A model generated the notes under the pieces. That model made no database searches, was not told the DNA's origin, and saw nothing but the letters and a program-made list of their open reading frames with translations. A stretch of 64,000 nucleotides of DNA from Kiritimatiellia bacterium (GTDB lineage: Bacteria; Verrucomicrobiota; Kiritimatiellia; CAIVKH01): NCBI GenBank assembly GCA_025054615.1, contig JANWZO010000001.1:79499-143498 (forward strand), given 5' to 3'. Shown one piece after another: positions 8,243-18,137 of the stretch. Both the position numbers and the translations under genes were made by a program. The stretch's first letter is position 1, and every line of letters starts with the position of its first letter.

Positions 8243-9039
8243 TCTCCGCCCGCCCATCGCCGCGCGGCGGCCATGCAGGTATAGCAGCCCACGATCCCCC
8301 ACCGCACAAACCAGTGGATCGCGGTTTGAGGCGCGAAACGTCCCGCATCCGCGCGAGCGGCTTCGAATTCCTCGCGAAACTGGCGGACGAAATGCTGACC
8401 GCTTATCGAAGCCGCATGCCAGCGGAAATCTGCCAGCGGCGGCCCCGGGATCCGCGCTGCAGCGCCCACACGCCAAAGGCGAAGGAGGAACTCGTAATCG
8501 AATGCCGCTTTGAGGTCCAACCGGAGCGGGCCAGCCGCCTCGACGGCGGATCGGCGAAAGAAGGACGCGGGCTGGGAAATATAGTTGATGCACTGGAACA
8601 CAAAGCGACTCGAAATCGGAAAAAACAGCTCCTTAAACCGGGTGATGCCCCGGCGGATTTCCGCGCCCTGCTCGTCCACGATTCGGCAACGACCGAACAA
8701 AAAAGCGGCATCGTGATGTTTTCGCGCGGCCTCCGCTACGCGGACAAGAGCCCCTGGAGAATACGCGTCATCGGCGTTCAGCCAGGCGACCCAATCCCCA
8801 CTAGCTGCTCGAAAACCTTTGTTGATCGCGTCCGCTGGGCCCTTGTCTGGCTCGACGATCAGGTGGTCGATGCCGTCCTTGTATTTCTCGATCACAGCAA
8901 GCGAACCATCGGTACTGCCTCCGTCCACGACGATGTGCTCGACCTGAACGCCGCTCTGGCGCTGGGCGTGTACACTGCGAAGACATTCCTCAAGGTGACG
9001 CGCGCCGTTGAAATTCGGGGTGATGACGCTGATCTTCAT
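8239..9039 (-). CDS. Glycosyltransferase family 2
   Basis: A 266-residue inverting GT-A glycosyltransferase. It starts MKISVITPNFNGARHLEECL, followed by VEHIVVDGGSTDGS (nucleotide binding) and WLNADDAYSPG, the DxD-like metal and donor motif. It is a short, soluble member, and the closest look-alikes are the WcaA-like glycan-building enzymes with the VDGGSTDG motif. It opens the leftward glycan run and is divergent from the GDP-fucose-synthase-like gene 76 bp away. A CATATT hexamer ends 6 nt before its ATG, but no good -35 is visible. The acceptor is unknown. Confidence 0.9.
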   Translation of the reverse strand: MKISVITPNFNGARHLEECLRSVHAQRQSGVQVEHIVVDGGSTDGSLAVIEKYKDGIDHLIVEPDKGPADAINKGFRAASGDWVAWLNADDAYSPGALVRVAEAARKHHDAAFLFGRCRIVDEQGAEIRRGITRFKELFFPISSRFVFQCINYISQPASFFRRSAVEAAGPLRLDLKAAFDYEFLLRLWRVGAAARIPGPPLADFRWHAASISGQHFVRQFREEFEAARADAGRFAPQTAIHWFVRWGIVGCYTCMAAARRWAGGE

Positions 9040-9082
9040 CCGGAAAATATGCTGTAAACCGCGGCGACACGGTTTAGGATGA

Positions 9083-10087
<1,005 letters not shown>

Positions 10088-10093
10088 AGTTGT

Positions 10094-11299
10094 CTAAAGG
10101 CGTCGGACGCGATCCTTGACGGCCGTCAACGTGGGATCGGCGTCCCCCGCATGGCGGGCGACGCTTACCAGCATGCCTACCATCGTCAGCGATACGACTA
10201 GACTGGTCCCGCCGTAGCTGATGAAGGGCAATGGGATGCCCTTGGTGGGCAAACTGCCCGTCACCACGCCGATGTTGATAGCGGCCTGGAAGGCGATCAT
10301 GCACGTCAATCCCAGCGCGAACAGACGGCTAAAGAGATCTGGCGCCCGCGCAGCAATCCGCAGGCCAGTGAAGAAGAATACGGCGAAGAGCGCAACGACA
10401 CCGAGCGAAGCCGCCAGACCGAGCTCCTCCCCGATGATCGCGAAGATGAAATCGTTGTGCGCCTCGGGCAGGTAATACCGCTTCTGGAGGCTGTTCCCAA
10501 GACCCACGCCACCGCCCCCGCCCATCACAAACGCATAGATCGCGTTGAGCAACTGGAACGCCTCGCGCTCCGCATACGCCTCGGGATCCCGGAAGGCGAT
10601 GATCCGGCGATAGCGGACCTCATTTTGCATGATCAGGACCGTGAGCGCGCCGGCAGCCGCCGCACCGGCAAGCAACAGATGCCGGAATCGGGTTCCACCC
10701 GCCCAGAGAACGGCAAACCCAACCAGCCCCATCAGGATCGACGTGCCGAAATCTGGCTCGGCCAGGACGGGAAGGATCAAGGCCCCCATGAGGAAACACG
10801 GTATGGCGAGCCCCGGCACCCACTCCCCCGCACGTCTCCTCACCCGGCTCATCCACCAGGCCAGCAGCATCACCAGCGAAATTTTGGCCAATTCAGAAGG
10901 CTGAATCGTGGTAAAGCCAAGGGAAAGCCAGCGGCGACTCCCCTTGACGGATATTCCGATGCCTGGGACCAGCACCAGCACCAACAAGACGAATGCCGCG
11001 ATAGCCGCGGGCAGGGCCATTTGCTTCCAGGCGGCCGCCGAAACGCGCGATGCCACGAGCGCGGCAACCACGCCGATCAACAGCGCGACTGCCTGACGCC
11101 TGACGAAATAATGAGGGTCGTCAAAACGCGCCAAGCCATGAACGGAACTCGTGCTCGCAAGCATCACCAGCCCGATCGCGGTGAGCGCCAGCACCGACGC
11201 GACGAGTATGGTCGTCGTTCTCCACATGTCCGGGTGCGGCCCGGCGGCTAACAAGCCATTCGCCGGCGCGCGCGGCAGCCCGGCTATTTCATGACCCAT
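10094..11299 (-). CDS. ftsW: Cell-division lipid II polymerase FtsW (SEDS family)
   Basis: A 401-residue SEDS protein with about ten transmembrane helices. Diagnostic segments are GSRRWLSLG, FTTIQPSELAKISLVMLLAW, PDFGTSILM, EAHNDFIFAIIGEELG and the C-terminal PFISYGGTSLV. SEDS proteins polymerise lipid II glycan chains; the neighbouring murD argues for FtsW rather than RodA. I use ATG 11299, 8 bp after the LysM gene; ATG 11227 (MWRTTTIL) directly before helix 1 is equally possible and would give 377 residues. It is the last gene of the run from pyrH. No murG follows, so the usual division-and-cell-wall cluster is broken here. Confidence 0.9.
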   Translation of the reverse strand: MGHEIAGLPRAPANGLLAAGPHPDMWRTTTILVASVLALTAIGLVMLASTSSVHGLARFDDPHYFVRRQAVALLIGVVAALVASRVSAAAWKQMALPAAIAAFVLLVLVLVPGIGISVKGSRRWLSLGFTTIQPSELAKISLVMLLAWWMSRVRRRAGEWVPGLAIPCFLMGALILPVLAEPDFGTSILMGLVGFAVLWAGGTRFRHLLLAGAAAAGALTVLIMQNEVRYRRIIAFRDPEAYAEREAFQLLNAIYAFVMGGGGGVGLGNSLQKRYYLPEAHNDFIFAIIGEELGLAASLGVVALFAVFFFTGLRIAARAPDLFSRLFALGLTCMIAFQAAINIGVVTGSLPTKGIPLPFISYGGTSLVVSLTMVGMLVSVARHAGDADPTLTAVKDRVRRL

Positions 11300-11307
11300 T
11301 GCTCCGG

Positions 11308-12330
11308 TCAGGGAGATGCTAGCGGAATCTTGATCTTCTGACCGGGTCGAACTTCCGCGCCTTCTGGAAGGCCGTTCAGCGCCAGGATCTCGGACCGCAA
11401 AACGGCAAAATTGCGGGCGATGTCATCCAGCGTTTCATTGGGCCGGACCGTGTATTCAAACGGGATCTGAGCCGGCTCGAGCTGTGCACCCGCCGGAGCT
11501 GGGGGCGGCTGGGGCGCTGGCGCAGCCGGAGTTTGCATGGGCGCGGGGGCGGCCGCCGGCACGGGAGCTGGCGCTGGTGCAGCGGGGGCTGCGGGATCGG
11601 CCGGAGCAGTCGATGGCGCCGCTCGTGGTGCCGCGGGGGACGGAGCTGGACGCTGCGTCGCCGCAGGCTTCTGAGCTCCAGCCGGGATCTTCAATTTCTG
11701 ACCGACCCGAATCAGGTCAGACTTCAAATTATTGACTTCTTTGAGGGCGCGAACCGTGGTTCCGTGCCGCGCGGCGATGACCGACAGGCTGTCCCCGGAC
11801 TTCACGACATATTCACCGCCGGCAGCGACCGCAGTCGTTTTCTGTTCTTTCTTAGGTGTCGGTGCCGGTGATGCCGCAGGCGCCGGCGTGGCGTAGGGCG
11901 GCAGCTTTAATTTTTGGCCGACCCGGATTTTGTTGGGATCCTGAATGTTGTTGAGATCCTGGATCTCGCGGACGGTCACCCCATAGCGCCGCGCGATGCG
12001 GGAGAGGGATTCACCGGGCGCGACCGTGTGGGTTTGAAGCGCCGCGGCCTCGAGCGATGGCGGGGCGGGTTCGACAACTTCGGGCGGCTGAAAAGTCGGT
12101 TTGGGTACAACTGTTGGAGGGGCGACGACATCCGCTCGGGGAGGCATGATCGGAGCCGGCGGCGGCTCCACCGACGAGGGCGGCCTCGTCTGACAACCTT
12201 GGAGTGAAAGAAATCCCGCTATGGCGAGCACGTGCGCGCCAGCGATCGCCGCGACCACCCGGCCTCGGCTCCGACCGGACCGATTCTCCGACGAGACGAT
12301 CCCATTTTCGAATTCAGATGTTTTCTTCAT
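11308..12330 (-). CDS. Triple-LysM cell-wall-binding lipoprotein
   Basis: 340 residues with a cytoplasmic start, a hydrophobic segment at about 24-44 and a lipobox-like LQGC ending at Cys46, so it is probably an anchored lipoprotein. Three LysM domains at about residues 101-144, 174-216 and 293-336 each show the xTVxxGESLxxIA...GQKLKIP pattern that binds GlcNAc in peptidoglycan. They are separated by long Pro/Ala linkers (about 145-172 and 217-290). The gene sits between murD and ftsW; its start overlaps the murD-side junction (ATG 12330 next to the TGA of the 465-residue murD reading frame, ATGA). That position suggests a role in septal peptidoglycan, which is inference. Confidence 0.88.
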   Translation of the reverse strand: MKKTSEFENGIVSSENRSGRSRGRVVAAIAGAHVLAIAGFLSLQGCQTRPPSSVEPPPAPIMPPRADVVAPPTVVPKPTFQPPEVVEPAPPSLEAAALQTHTVAPGESLSRIARRYGVTVREIQDLNNIQDPNKIRVGQKLKLPPYATPAPAASPAPTPKKEQKTTAVAAGGEYVVKSGDSLSVIAARHGTTVRALKEVNNLKSDLIRVGQKLKIPAGAQKPAATQRPAPSPAAPRAAPSTAPADPAAPAAPAPAPVPAAAPAPMQTPAAPAPQPPPAPAGAQLEPAQIPFEYTVRPNETLDDIARNFAVLRSEILALNGLPEGAEVRPGQKIKIPLASP

Positions 12331-13724
12331 GCGCTGCTCCTGGCGATCGACTCAGCGATCCGCCGAAAGATGACTCCTCGTTCGATGTAATTCGCGAATT
12401 GATCAAAGCTCGCGCAACCTGGCGACAACAAAATGACATCTCCTCGCTCCGCCTCGCTCCAAGCCGCGCGAATCGCGTCTTCCAGCGAACCGCAGACTCG
12501 GCAAGGAACCACGTCTGACCAGGCTGACTTCATTGCGTGCGTTGATGCTCCGATAAGATAGACAGTACGCGCGCGGCAAGCGAGCATTTGTTTCACACTA
12601 TCGAGATCAGATTGCTTTAACAGGCCGCCAGCGATCAACCGAACGGGGCCGGGCGCCATCTGCAGCGCGGCGGACATGGCGGATAGCGTGGTCGACTTGG
12701 AATCGTCTATGAAGGTCACTCCGCGCGATTCGGCGACCTTCTGCATTCGATGCGGAAGCGGCTCAAATTCGCGCGCCGAGGTTTCGAGCGCCCCGATTGG
12801 CAACCCTGCGGCTACAAACGAGGCCGCGACCGCGGCGGCATGCGGTCCCAAAACGGGATTGTCGAAATACGTGCCCTGAATCCGCAAACATTCGCCGTGC
12901 CGAAGCACAATGGATCCCGGCCGCCATTCCGCATCGCATTCCGGACTCACGCCGAAGGTCAGCCAGCGCCCCCGGCCGCCAGCGGCGGCTCGCATGCGAT
13001 CAAGCCAGGAGGGCGGGCTCAGGCACCAGTCGTCGGACCCGACGTTGGCAAAGAGGCGCGATTTCGCGGAGATGTAGGCATCCATCGTTCCATGCCGATC
13101 GAGGTGATTCGGCGCTATATTGAGCAGGATCCCGATATCCGCGCGGAATCGCACGGACGCCTCAAGCTGAAAGGAGCTGGCCTCGATAACCAACCAGTCC
13201 AGATCCTTTTTCTCCGCCACCACTCGACATACGGATGGTCCGTAATTCCCGCAGGGCGCGGCTCGAAGCCCAGCGGCCTGCAACGACTCGGCCGCCCACT
13301 TGACCATCGTACTCTTTCCATTAGTTCCAGTGATTGCGAGAGTCTTTCCGGAAAACCGACTCCAACCCAACTCGAATTCCGGAACGATGGGGATGCCGTG
13401 CTCCAGCGCTTGGCGAACCCACGGGTGAGATAGCGGAATGCCGGGACTGATGACGCATAGATCCGCGTCGCTCGGCCACGGCGGCCGATCACCTGTTGGC
13501 ACGGCGCTGACGCCGATCGCATGGAGGGCCGCCAGCGCGGAATCGGACGGAGCACGGTCCCACACGGTCACGCGCGCCCTTTCCTTGCGCAGCAACAACG
13601 CCGCACCAAGCCCGCTCTCCCCTGCGCCGAGGATTACGGCATGTCGCACAACGCGATCGGGTCGGGGAACAAGAGCGCTGGTGCAGCGAGAGTCGGATTG
13701 ATCAACCCGTTCCACCTGAAGCAA
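12327..13724 (-). CDS. murD: UDP-N-acetylmuramoyl-L-alanine:D-glutamate ligase
   Basis: Adds D-glutamate to UDP-MurNAc-L-Ala with ATP in the cytoplasmic stage of peptidoglycan synthesis. The N-terminal Rossmann-like domain carries ILGAGESGLGAA (about residues 31-42). The ATP P-loop is ITGTNGKST at 131-139. The central-domain motif NIAPNHLDRHGTMDAYISAK is intact, as are the C-terminal FIDDSKST and LLSPGCASFDQF segments. At 465 residues the length is normal. The start is TTG 13724, 9 bp after the HAD gene; GTG 13649, directly before the Rossmann strand, is an alternative giving 440 residues. It is coupled to the LysM gene by ATGA. Confidence 0.93.
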   Translation of the reverse strand: MLQVERVDQSDSRCTSALVPRPDRVVRHAVILGAGESGLGAALLLRKERARVTVWDRAPSDSALAALHAIGVSAVPTGDRPPWPSDADLCVISPGIPLSHPWVRQALEHGIPIVPEFELGWSRFSGKTLAITGTNGKSTMVKWAAESLQAAGLRAAPCGNYGPSVCRVVAEKKDLDWLVIEASSFQLEASVRFRADIGILLNIAPNHLDRHGTMDAYISAKSRLFANVGSDDWCLSPPSWLDRMRAAAGGRGRWLTFGVSPECDAEWRPGSIVLRHGECLRIQGTYFDNPVLGPHAAAVAASFVAAGLPIGALETSAREFEPLPHRMQKVAESRGVTFIDDSKSTTLSAMSAALQMAPGPVRLIAGGLLKQSDLDSVKQMLACRARTVYLIGASTHAMKSAWSDVVPCRVCGSLEDAIRAAWSEAERGDVILLSPGCASFDQFANYIERGVIFRRIAESIARSSA

Positions 13725-13733
13725 CGCCCCGGG

Positions 13734-14441
13734 CTACCCCGCCGCCCGACCCGCCACGCGATGGAGGTCCTCGATGTCCAGACCATCGAGAGTGTTGAGG
13801 ATGGCATCCGCCGCGCCGAGTTCCTTGGCTTCGTGCGTATTGGTAACGGCGAGTACCCGAAGTCGTGCGGCCTTTGCCGCGGCAATTCCGGTCGGAGTGT
13901 CCTCGATAGCCAGGCAATCCGGCGGCTCGAGTTCGATGTTTCGCGCTTCGGAGAGCCGGCGGACGGCCAATCGGTAACAAGCGGGGTCGGGTTTTGACGC
14001 GGACACATCGTCCGCGGTCACCACGGCGTCGAACGCGTCATGAAGGTCAAGCTGCCCGAAAATCGGCTCAAGGTCCGATCGAAGCGCGCCCGTACAAAGC
14101 GCAAGCGGAAGTCGACCGCGCAGGCGGCGAATGAGCGCGAGCGTATCGGGGAACGGACGGGGCGGCTCTGAACTCACCATGTGGTGAAACGTCGCCGCCT
14201 TGCGAGAGACCAGCCGGCGGACCTCCTCCTCTGTGATCGGGTGGCCGGCCTGTCTAAGAACGGCTTCAAAGACGCCCCGGTCGTCATTACCGATGAAATC
14301 GCGCACATAGACGTCCCAGGAAAAGCCGAGCCCCATGGGCTCGAGAACACGGTTGAGTGCCTCGAAATGGAGCGCCTCGGTGTCGACGATAATGCCGTCG
14401 AAATCAAATACAACGGCCTTTAGCACGGTTCCATCCCTCAT
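13734..14441 (-). CDS. HAD-superfamily phosphatase, beta-phosphoglucomutase-like
   Basis: A 235-residue HAD hydrolase with all motifs: DFDGIIVDTE (nucleophile Asp and acid/base Asp), CTGALRSD (motif II), the Lys of SKPDPACY (motif III) and AIEDTPTGIAAAKAA (motif IV). An alpha-helical C1 cap lies between motifs I and II, the arrangement of beta-phosphoglucomutase and phosphoglycolate phosphatase relatives. The substrate is unknown; a housekeeping sugar-phosphate or damaged-metabolite phosphatase is likely. The ATG at 14441 overlaps the polX stop as ATGA, so it is translated with polX. The protein ends 9 bp before murD. Confidence 0.88.
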   Translation of the reverse strand: MRDGTVLKAVVFDFDGIIVDTEALHFEALNRVLEPMGLGFSWDVYVRDFIGNDDRGVFEAVLRQAGHPITEEEVRRLVSRKAATFHHMVSSEPPRPFPDTLALIRRLRGRLPLALCTGALRSDLEPIFGQLDLHDAFDAVVTADDVSASKPDPACYRLAVRRLSEARNIELEPPDCLAIEDTPTGIAAAKAARLRVLAVTNTHEAKELGAADAILNTLDGLDIEDLHRVAGRAAG

Positions 14442-16165
14442 TCGCGGATGCGGCGAAGATACGCCAGCAACTCCGGCAGCGGAAGCGTGTTGAGGACGTC
14501 GCCGGGTTCGAGCCAACCTCGGCGCGCCTGACCGATCCCGTATGCCATATTGGCCAGCTCCGCGGTCTGATGGCCATCGACATTGATCGCAATTTTGACG
14601 CCGGCTTCCTTCGCGAGCCGACAATGGACATCGTTCAGGTCGAGCCGCATGGGGTTTGCGTTGAGTTCCAACACGCGGCCCCGCGCCCGCGCGTGTTCGA
14701 TTACGCGCGCCAGGTCGATTTCAAACGGCTCTCGCTGCTGGATCAGCCGGCCGGTCGGATGCGCGAGAATCGTGGCATAACGGTTGTCGAGCGCCCGAAG
14801 AACTCTCTCCGTTTGCTGCTCGCGGGAAAGATTGAATTTGGAATGGACAGAGACGACCACGAGATCGAGCTCCTTCAACACGCTATCGTCGAGGTCAAGC
14901 GAACCATCTTCGAGGATATCGCACTCGATGCCCTTCAGCAGGCGGATGCCCTTGAGGCGAGTGTTCAGCCGGTCGATCTCCTCGATCTGACGCAGCAGCC
15001 GTTTTTCATCCAACCCGTGGGCGACCGTGAGCCGTTTCGAGTGGTCGCAGATCGCGAGGTACTCGTATCCCCGCGCGCGCGCCGCCTCGGCCATCTCCTC
15101 CAAGGTGTTGGCGCCGTCGGACCAATCGGTGTGGTTGTGCAGATCGCCTCGGATGTCGGCCAGCTCCACGAGCCGTGGTAGCGCGCCACGGGCGGCGAGC
15201 TCGATTTCTCCGCGGTCCTCGCGAATTTCCGGCGGCGGAACGGCGAGTCCCAGCGCACCATACACCTCCTCTTCTGTCCGACCCGCGATCCGCTCTTCTC
15301 CCCGCATGACGCCGTATTCGTTGACCTTTAACCCCTTCGCCTGCGCGATCTTCCGGATCGCAATGTTATGTTCCTTGCTGCCCGTGAAATACTGCAGCGC
15401 AGCCCCGAAACTTTCCGCCGGAACAACGCGAACATCCACCTGCAGACCAGCCCTGAGCCGCGCGCTCGACTTGGTTTCACCGTGCGCCAGCACATCCGCG
15501 ACTTCATCATATTTGACAAACGCATCCATCACCGCGGCTGAATCGGAAGCCTCCACGAGTATATCGAGATCCCCGATCGTCTCCCGTGCGCGCCGATAGC
15601 TTCCGGCGGGCTCAACCCGCTGGACGCCGGGGACGGCCCGTAGGTGCCGGCAGAGCGCCTCCGCGTGAGGCGACATGGCGGCGCGCTGGAAACGGCGCCC
15701 CTCCCGCTGCCGGGTCTGGATTGCGTGCAGAATGCCCGACTCGATTTTCTCGCCGAATCCCTTCAATTGGCGGATTTTTCCCTCTCGCGCCGCGGCGGCC
15801 AACTGGTCGAGGTCCCGGATGTTCAGCTCGTTGAACAACGTCTTCACGCGTTTGGGGCCGAGCCCCGGCAATCGCAACATGTCCAAAAGGCCCGCCGGAA
15901 ACTCGGCGCGCAGCTCTTCAAGCTGCGCGATCCGGCCGGTGATCACGAGCTGCCCGATTTTGAGCGCCAGGTCCTTGCCGATGCCCGGAATCTGCGTCAG
16001 GTCGTCGCCGCGGTCGACCTTTTCGCGCAGCGGCTCCGGATATTCGGCCAGCACGCGAGCCGCGTTGCGATACGCTCGGACGCGGAAGGGATTTTCCCCC
16101 TTGATTTCCAGCAGATCCGCAATCTCGTCAAAAGCCGCCGCTATGTCCGCATTGTGGATCGGCAT
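14438..16165 (-). CDS. polX: Family X DNA polymerase with PHP domain
   Basis: A 575-residue repair polymerase with 3'-5' exonuclease. The N-terminal 8-kDa-like domain has two helix-hairpin-helix segments (IPGIGKDLA near 59-67 and LPGLGPKRV near 99-107). The nucleotidyltransferase core shows GSYRRARETIGDLDILV with catalytic Asp199 and Asp201, and VDVRVV with the third Asp near 244. The C-terminal PHP domain starts near residue 339 with DLHNHTDWSDG and continues through ICDHSKRL and LAHPTGR, the metal-binding residues of the exonuclease. Length and order match Bacillus-type PolX, used in base-excision repair. A strong GGGAGGGAG ribosome binding site precedes ATG 16165. Confidence 0.93.
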   Translation of the reverse strand: MPIHNADIAAAFDEIADLLEIKGENPFRVRAYRNAARVLAEYPEPLREKVDRGDDLTQIPGIGKDLALKIGQLVITGRIAQLEELRAEFPAGLLDMLRLPGLGPKRVKTLFNELNIRDLDQLAAAAREGKIRQLKGFGEKIESGILHAIQTRQREGRRFQRAAMSPHAEALCRHLRAVPGVQRVEPAGSYRRARETIGDLDILVEASDSAAVMDAFVKYDEVADVLAHGETKSSARLRAGLQVDVRVVPAESFGAALQYFTGSKEHNIAIRKIAQAKGLKVNEYGVMRGEERIAGRTEEEVYGALGLAVPPPEIREDRGEIELAARGALPRLVELADIRGDLHNHTDWSDGANTLEEMAEAARARGYEYLAICDHSKRLTVAHGLDEKRLLRQIEEIDRLNTRLKGIRLLKGIECDILEDGSLDLDDSVLKELDLVVVSVHSKFNLSREQQTERVLRALDNRYATILAHPTGRLIQQREPFEIDLARVIEHARARGRVLELNANPMRLDLNDVHCRLAKEAGVKIAINVDGHQTAELANMAYGIGQARRGWLEPGDVLNTLPLPELLAYLRRIRE

Positions 16166-16210
16166 CGCTCTCCCTCCCTTGAGCCCGCCATACGCCCGCG
16201 TCTCGCGCCG

Positions 16211-16645
16211 TCAGCGGGAGGCGGTCCAGCGCCCGTCCGCCGGCGGGCCGACCACGACTCGCCACGTTCCGTCCAGCCGCGTCCGTTCGGCATCCGGCTG
16301 GCCCCACCACTCGACAATCAAATTCCCCTCGTCATGGATCGAGGCAAATTCGACCCGATTGGAGTGAACCGTACCCGTGATCGGCGCCCTGCCGAAGGCG
16401 CTGTCGGCGAGCGAGCCGCGAAGCGCGCCGTCGCGCTGTTCGAAATCGAACTGCACGGATGCCGCGCCGCCCTCATACAGCCGAGCACCGACAAACGTGC
16501 CGTCGAGACCGGGAAGGGAAGCCGCGTTTAGCCCCGCCTGAGTTGTCTCCTTCGGTTCGGCCTCAACCTCGCTCTCGCTGCACCCAACGGCAAGAGCCGC
16601 GGCGAGCACCGACCCGAATCGCGCCAGACGTGGGATCCTGATCAT
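16211..16645 (-). CDS. Small lipoprotein of unknown function
   Basis: 144 residues. A type II signal peptide ends at a lipobox, LAVGC (Cys22), followed by a Glu-rich linker. The remainder alternates short predicted strands (TFVGARLYEG, VQFDFEQRDGALRGSLAD, ITGTVHSNRVEFAS, IVEWWGQ, GTWRVVV), suggesting a small beta-barrel or lipocalin-like fold. I recognise no family. A weak AAGGA lies just upstream. Its place between frr and polX in a housekeeping run has no obvious explanation; it may simply share the promoter. Confidence 0.72.
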   Translation of the reverse strand: MIRIPRLARFGSVLAAALAVGCSESEVEAEPKETTQAGLNAASLPGLDGTFVGARLYEGGAASVQFDFEQRDGALRGSLADSAFGRAPITGTVHSNRVEFASIHDEGNLIVEWWGQPDAERTRLDGTWRVVVGPPADGRWTASR

Positions 16646-16674
16646 GTCGTGTCCTTGAGGGGAAGGCGGTCCCG

Positions 16675-17238
16675 TTACACCGCCATGATGTCCTTTTCCT
16701 TCGCAGCCACAAGGTCATCAATTTTTTTGATGAACGAATCGGTCAGTTTCTGGATCTCCTCGATGCCCTGGTCGCGCTCGTCCTCGGTAATCTTGGAGTT
16801 CTTCTGCAGCGCCTTGATCATGTCATTCGCGTCGCGGCGGATGTTACGCACCGCCACCCGCGCCTCCTCGGCAACGCGTTTGGCCACCTTGACCAGTTCC
16901 TTTCTCCGCTCCTCACTCAATTCGGGGATCGGGATCCGGATCACACGCCCGTCGTCCACCGGCGTGATGCCGATATTCGCCGCAAGGATCGCGCGGCAGA
17001 TGGCCTCTCGCGCTGAGGGGTCATACGGATTGATCACAATTAGCCTCGGTTCGGGCGTAGAGATGCCCGCGATCTCGCGGAGGCGGGTTACAGCGCCATA
17101 GTATTCGACGCCGATGTTCTCCACCAGCGCAGGCGAAGCCTTGCCCGTTCGAATCCCGTGCAGCTCTTGTTGGAGATGGGCGAATGATTTCTCCATCTTC
17201 TCTTCGGCATCCAGCAGAATGTCATCCAACGATTCCAT
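16675..17238 (-). CDS. frr: Ribosome recycling factor
   Basis: 187 residues, the standard length. RRF splits post-termination 70S ribosomes together with EF-G. Characteristic segments are HLQQELHGIRTGKASPALVENI near the N-terminus, YYGAVTRLREIAGISTPEPRLIVINPYD in the middle domain, and the C-terminal helix with RVAEEARVAVRNIRRDANDMIK. It follows pyrH by 6 bp, the classical bacterial pyrH-frr order. GGAG lies 10 bases before ATG 17238. Confidence 0.96.
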   Translation of the reverse strand: MESLDDILLDAEEKMEKSFAHLQQELHGIRTGKASPALVENIGVEYYGAVTRLREIAGISTPEPRLIVINPYDPSAREAICRAILAANIGITPVDDGRVIRIPIPELSEERRKELVKVAKRVAEEARVAVRNIRRDANDMIKALQKNSKITEDERDQGIEEIQKLTDSFIKKIDDLVAAKEKDIMAV

Positions 17239-17244
17239 CGCGGT

Positions 17245-17979
17245 TCACTCCGTGACCAGCGTGCCCACCGGGCGTCCGGTGACCGCACGCAAGATTTCGC
17301 CTTTCTTGAAAAAGTTGAAGACCAAAATGGGGATTTTGTTTTCCTGGCATAACGAGAACGCAGCTGCGTCCATCACCTTGAGCTGACGCGTTAGGGCCTC
17401 AAGGTAGGTGATCCGCTGGAAACGCCGCGCCGTCGGGTCCTTCAACGGATCGGCCGTGTAGATTCCGTCGACCTTCGTCGCCTTGAGCAGGACGTCCGCG
17501 CCAATTTCGCTCGCGCGGAGAGCCGCGGCGCTGTCGGTGGAGAAATACGGGTTCCCCGTCCCCGCCGCAAAGATCACCACGCGGTTCTTTTCGAGATGCC
17601 GGATCGCGCGGCGCCGGATCATCGGCTCTGCGACGGCGGGCATGTTGATCGCGGTCAACACCCGCGTGTGGACGCCCATCGACTCCAGCGTGGATTGCAA
17701 CGCGAGGGAATTGATCACCGTGGCCAGCATGCCCATGTAGTCGCCGGTCGTCCGGTCCACCCCGCACTTTTCCGCCGTGATGCCCCGGAAAATATTGCCG
17801 CCACCGACCACAACCGCGACCTGAACGCCGAGCGCGCGCACGCGCTTGATCTGCTCCGCTATCGACTGCAGCACCGAGGGGTCCAGGCTCTCCCCCGTCT
17901 CGGCATTTTGGAAGGCTTCCCCGCTGAGCTTGAGCATCACGCGGCGATATTTCGGTTTAGCGGTTTTTCGAGCAGCCAC
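17245..17979 (-). CDS. pyrH: Uridylate kinase
   Basis: Phosphorylates UMP to UDP with ATP in pyrimidine nucleotide synthesis; a hexamer of the amino-acid kinase fold. Motifs are [37 protein letters not shown] and the C-terminal [12 protein letters not shown] loop. It has 244 residues, the normal length. The start is GTG 17979 with CGGAG seven bases upstream, a good ribosome binding site. It opens the run pyrH-frr-lipoprotein-polX-HAD-murD-LysM-ftsW, in which every gap is under 50 bp. Palindrome array B lies immediately upstream, where tsf would be in many genomes. Confidence 0.96.
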   Translation of the reverse strand: MAARKTAKPKYRRVMLKLSGEAFQNAETGESLDPSVLQSIAEQIKRVRALGVQVAVVVGGGNIFRGITAEKCGVDRTTGDYMGMLATVINSLALQSTLESMGVHTRVLTAINMPAVAEPMIRRRAIRHLEKNRVVIFAAGTGNPYFSTDSAAALRASEIGADVLLKATKVDGIYTADPLKDPTARRFQRITYLEALTRQLKVMDAAAFSLCQENKIPILVFNFFKKGEILRAVTGRPVGTLVTE

Positions 17980-18035
17980 AGGTGGTCTCCGTATCGGGCG
18001 TCGATTCAGAGCGGGAAATGTAACGGCCGCGCATT

Positions 18036-18081
18036 TTACAGACGATGGAAATTTTTAGAACAATTTTTCCAGACCATGGAA
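18036..18081. repeat. Palindrome array B (two 15-bp sites)
   Basis: TTACAGACGATGGAA at 18036-18050 and TTCCAGACCATGGAA at 18067-18081, with centres 31 bp apart. The first is identical to the third site of array A, and identity extends to 22 bp including the flanking T runs (18034-18055 against 1794-1815). The array lies in the 158-bp gap between the NYN gene and pyrH, upstream of the pyrH start. Confidence 0.85.
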
Positions 18082-18137
18082 ATGCGCGTCTTGCCGAGGA
18101 GCCCCGCCAATAGCAAAACGACGGCGAACCGAGCGGA

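Noticed and set aside
8596..8700. Possible second reading frame antisense to the GT2 gene
   Set aside because: Long antisense frames are common in GC-rich DNA; residues are Arg/Ala/Pro-rich and match no motif, while the GT2 motifs on the other strand are intact.
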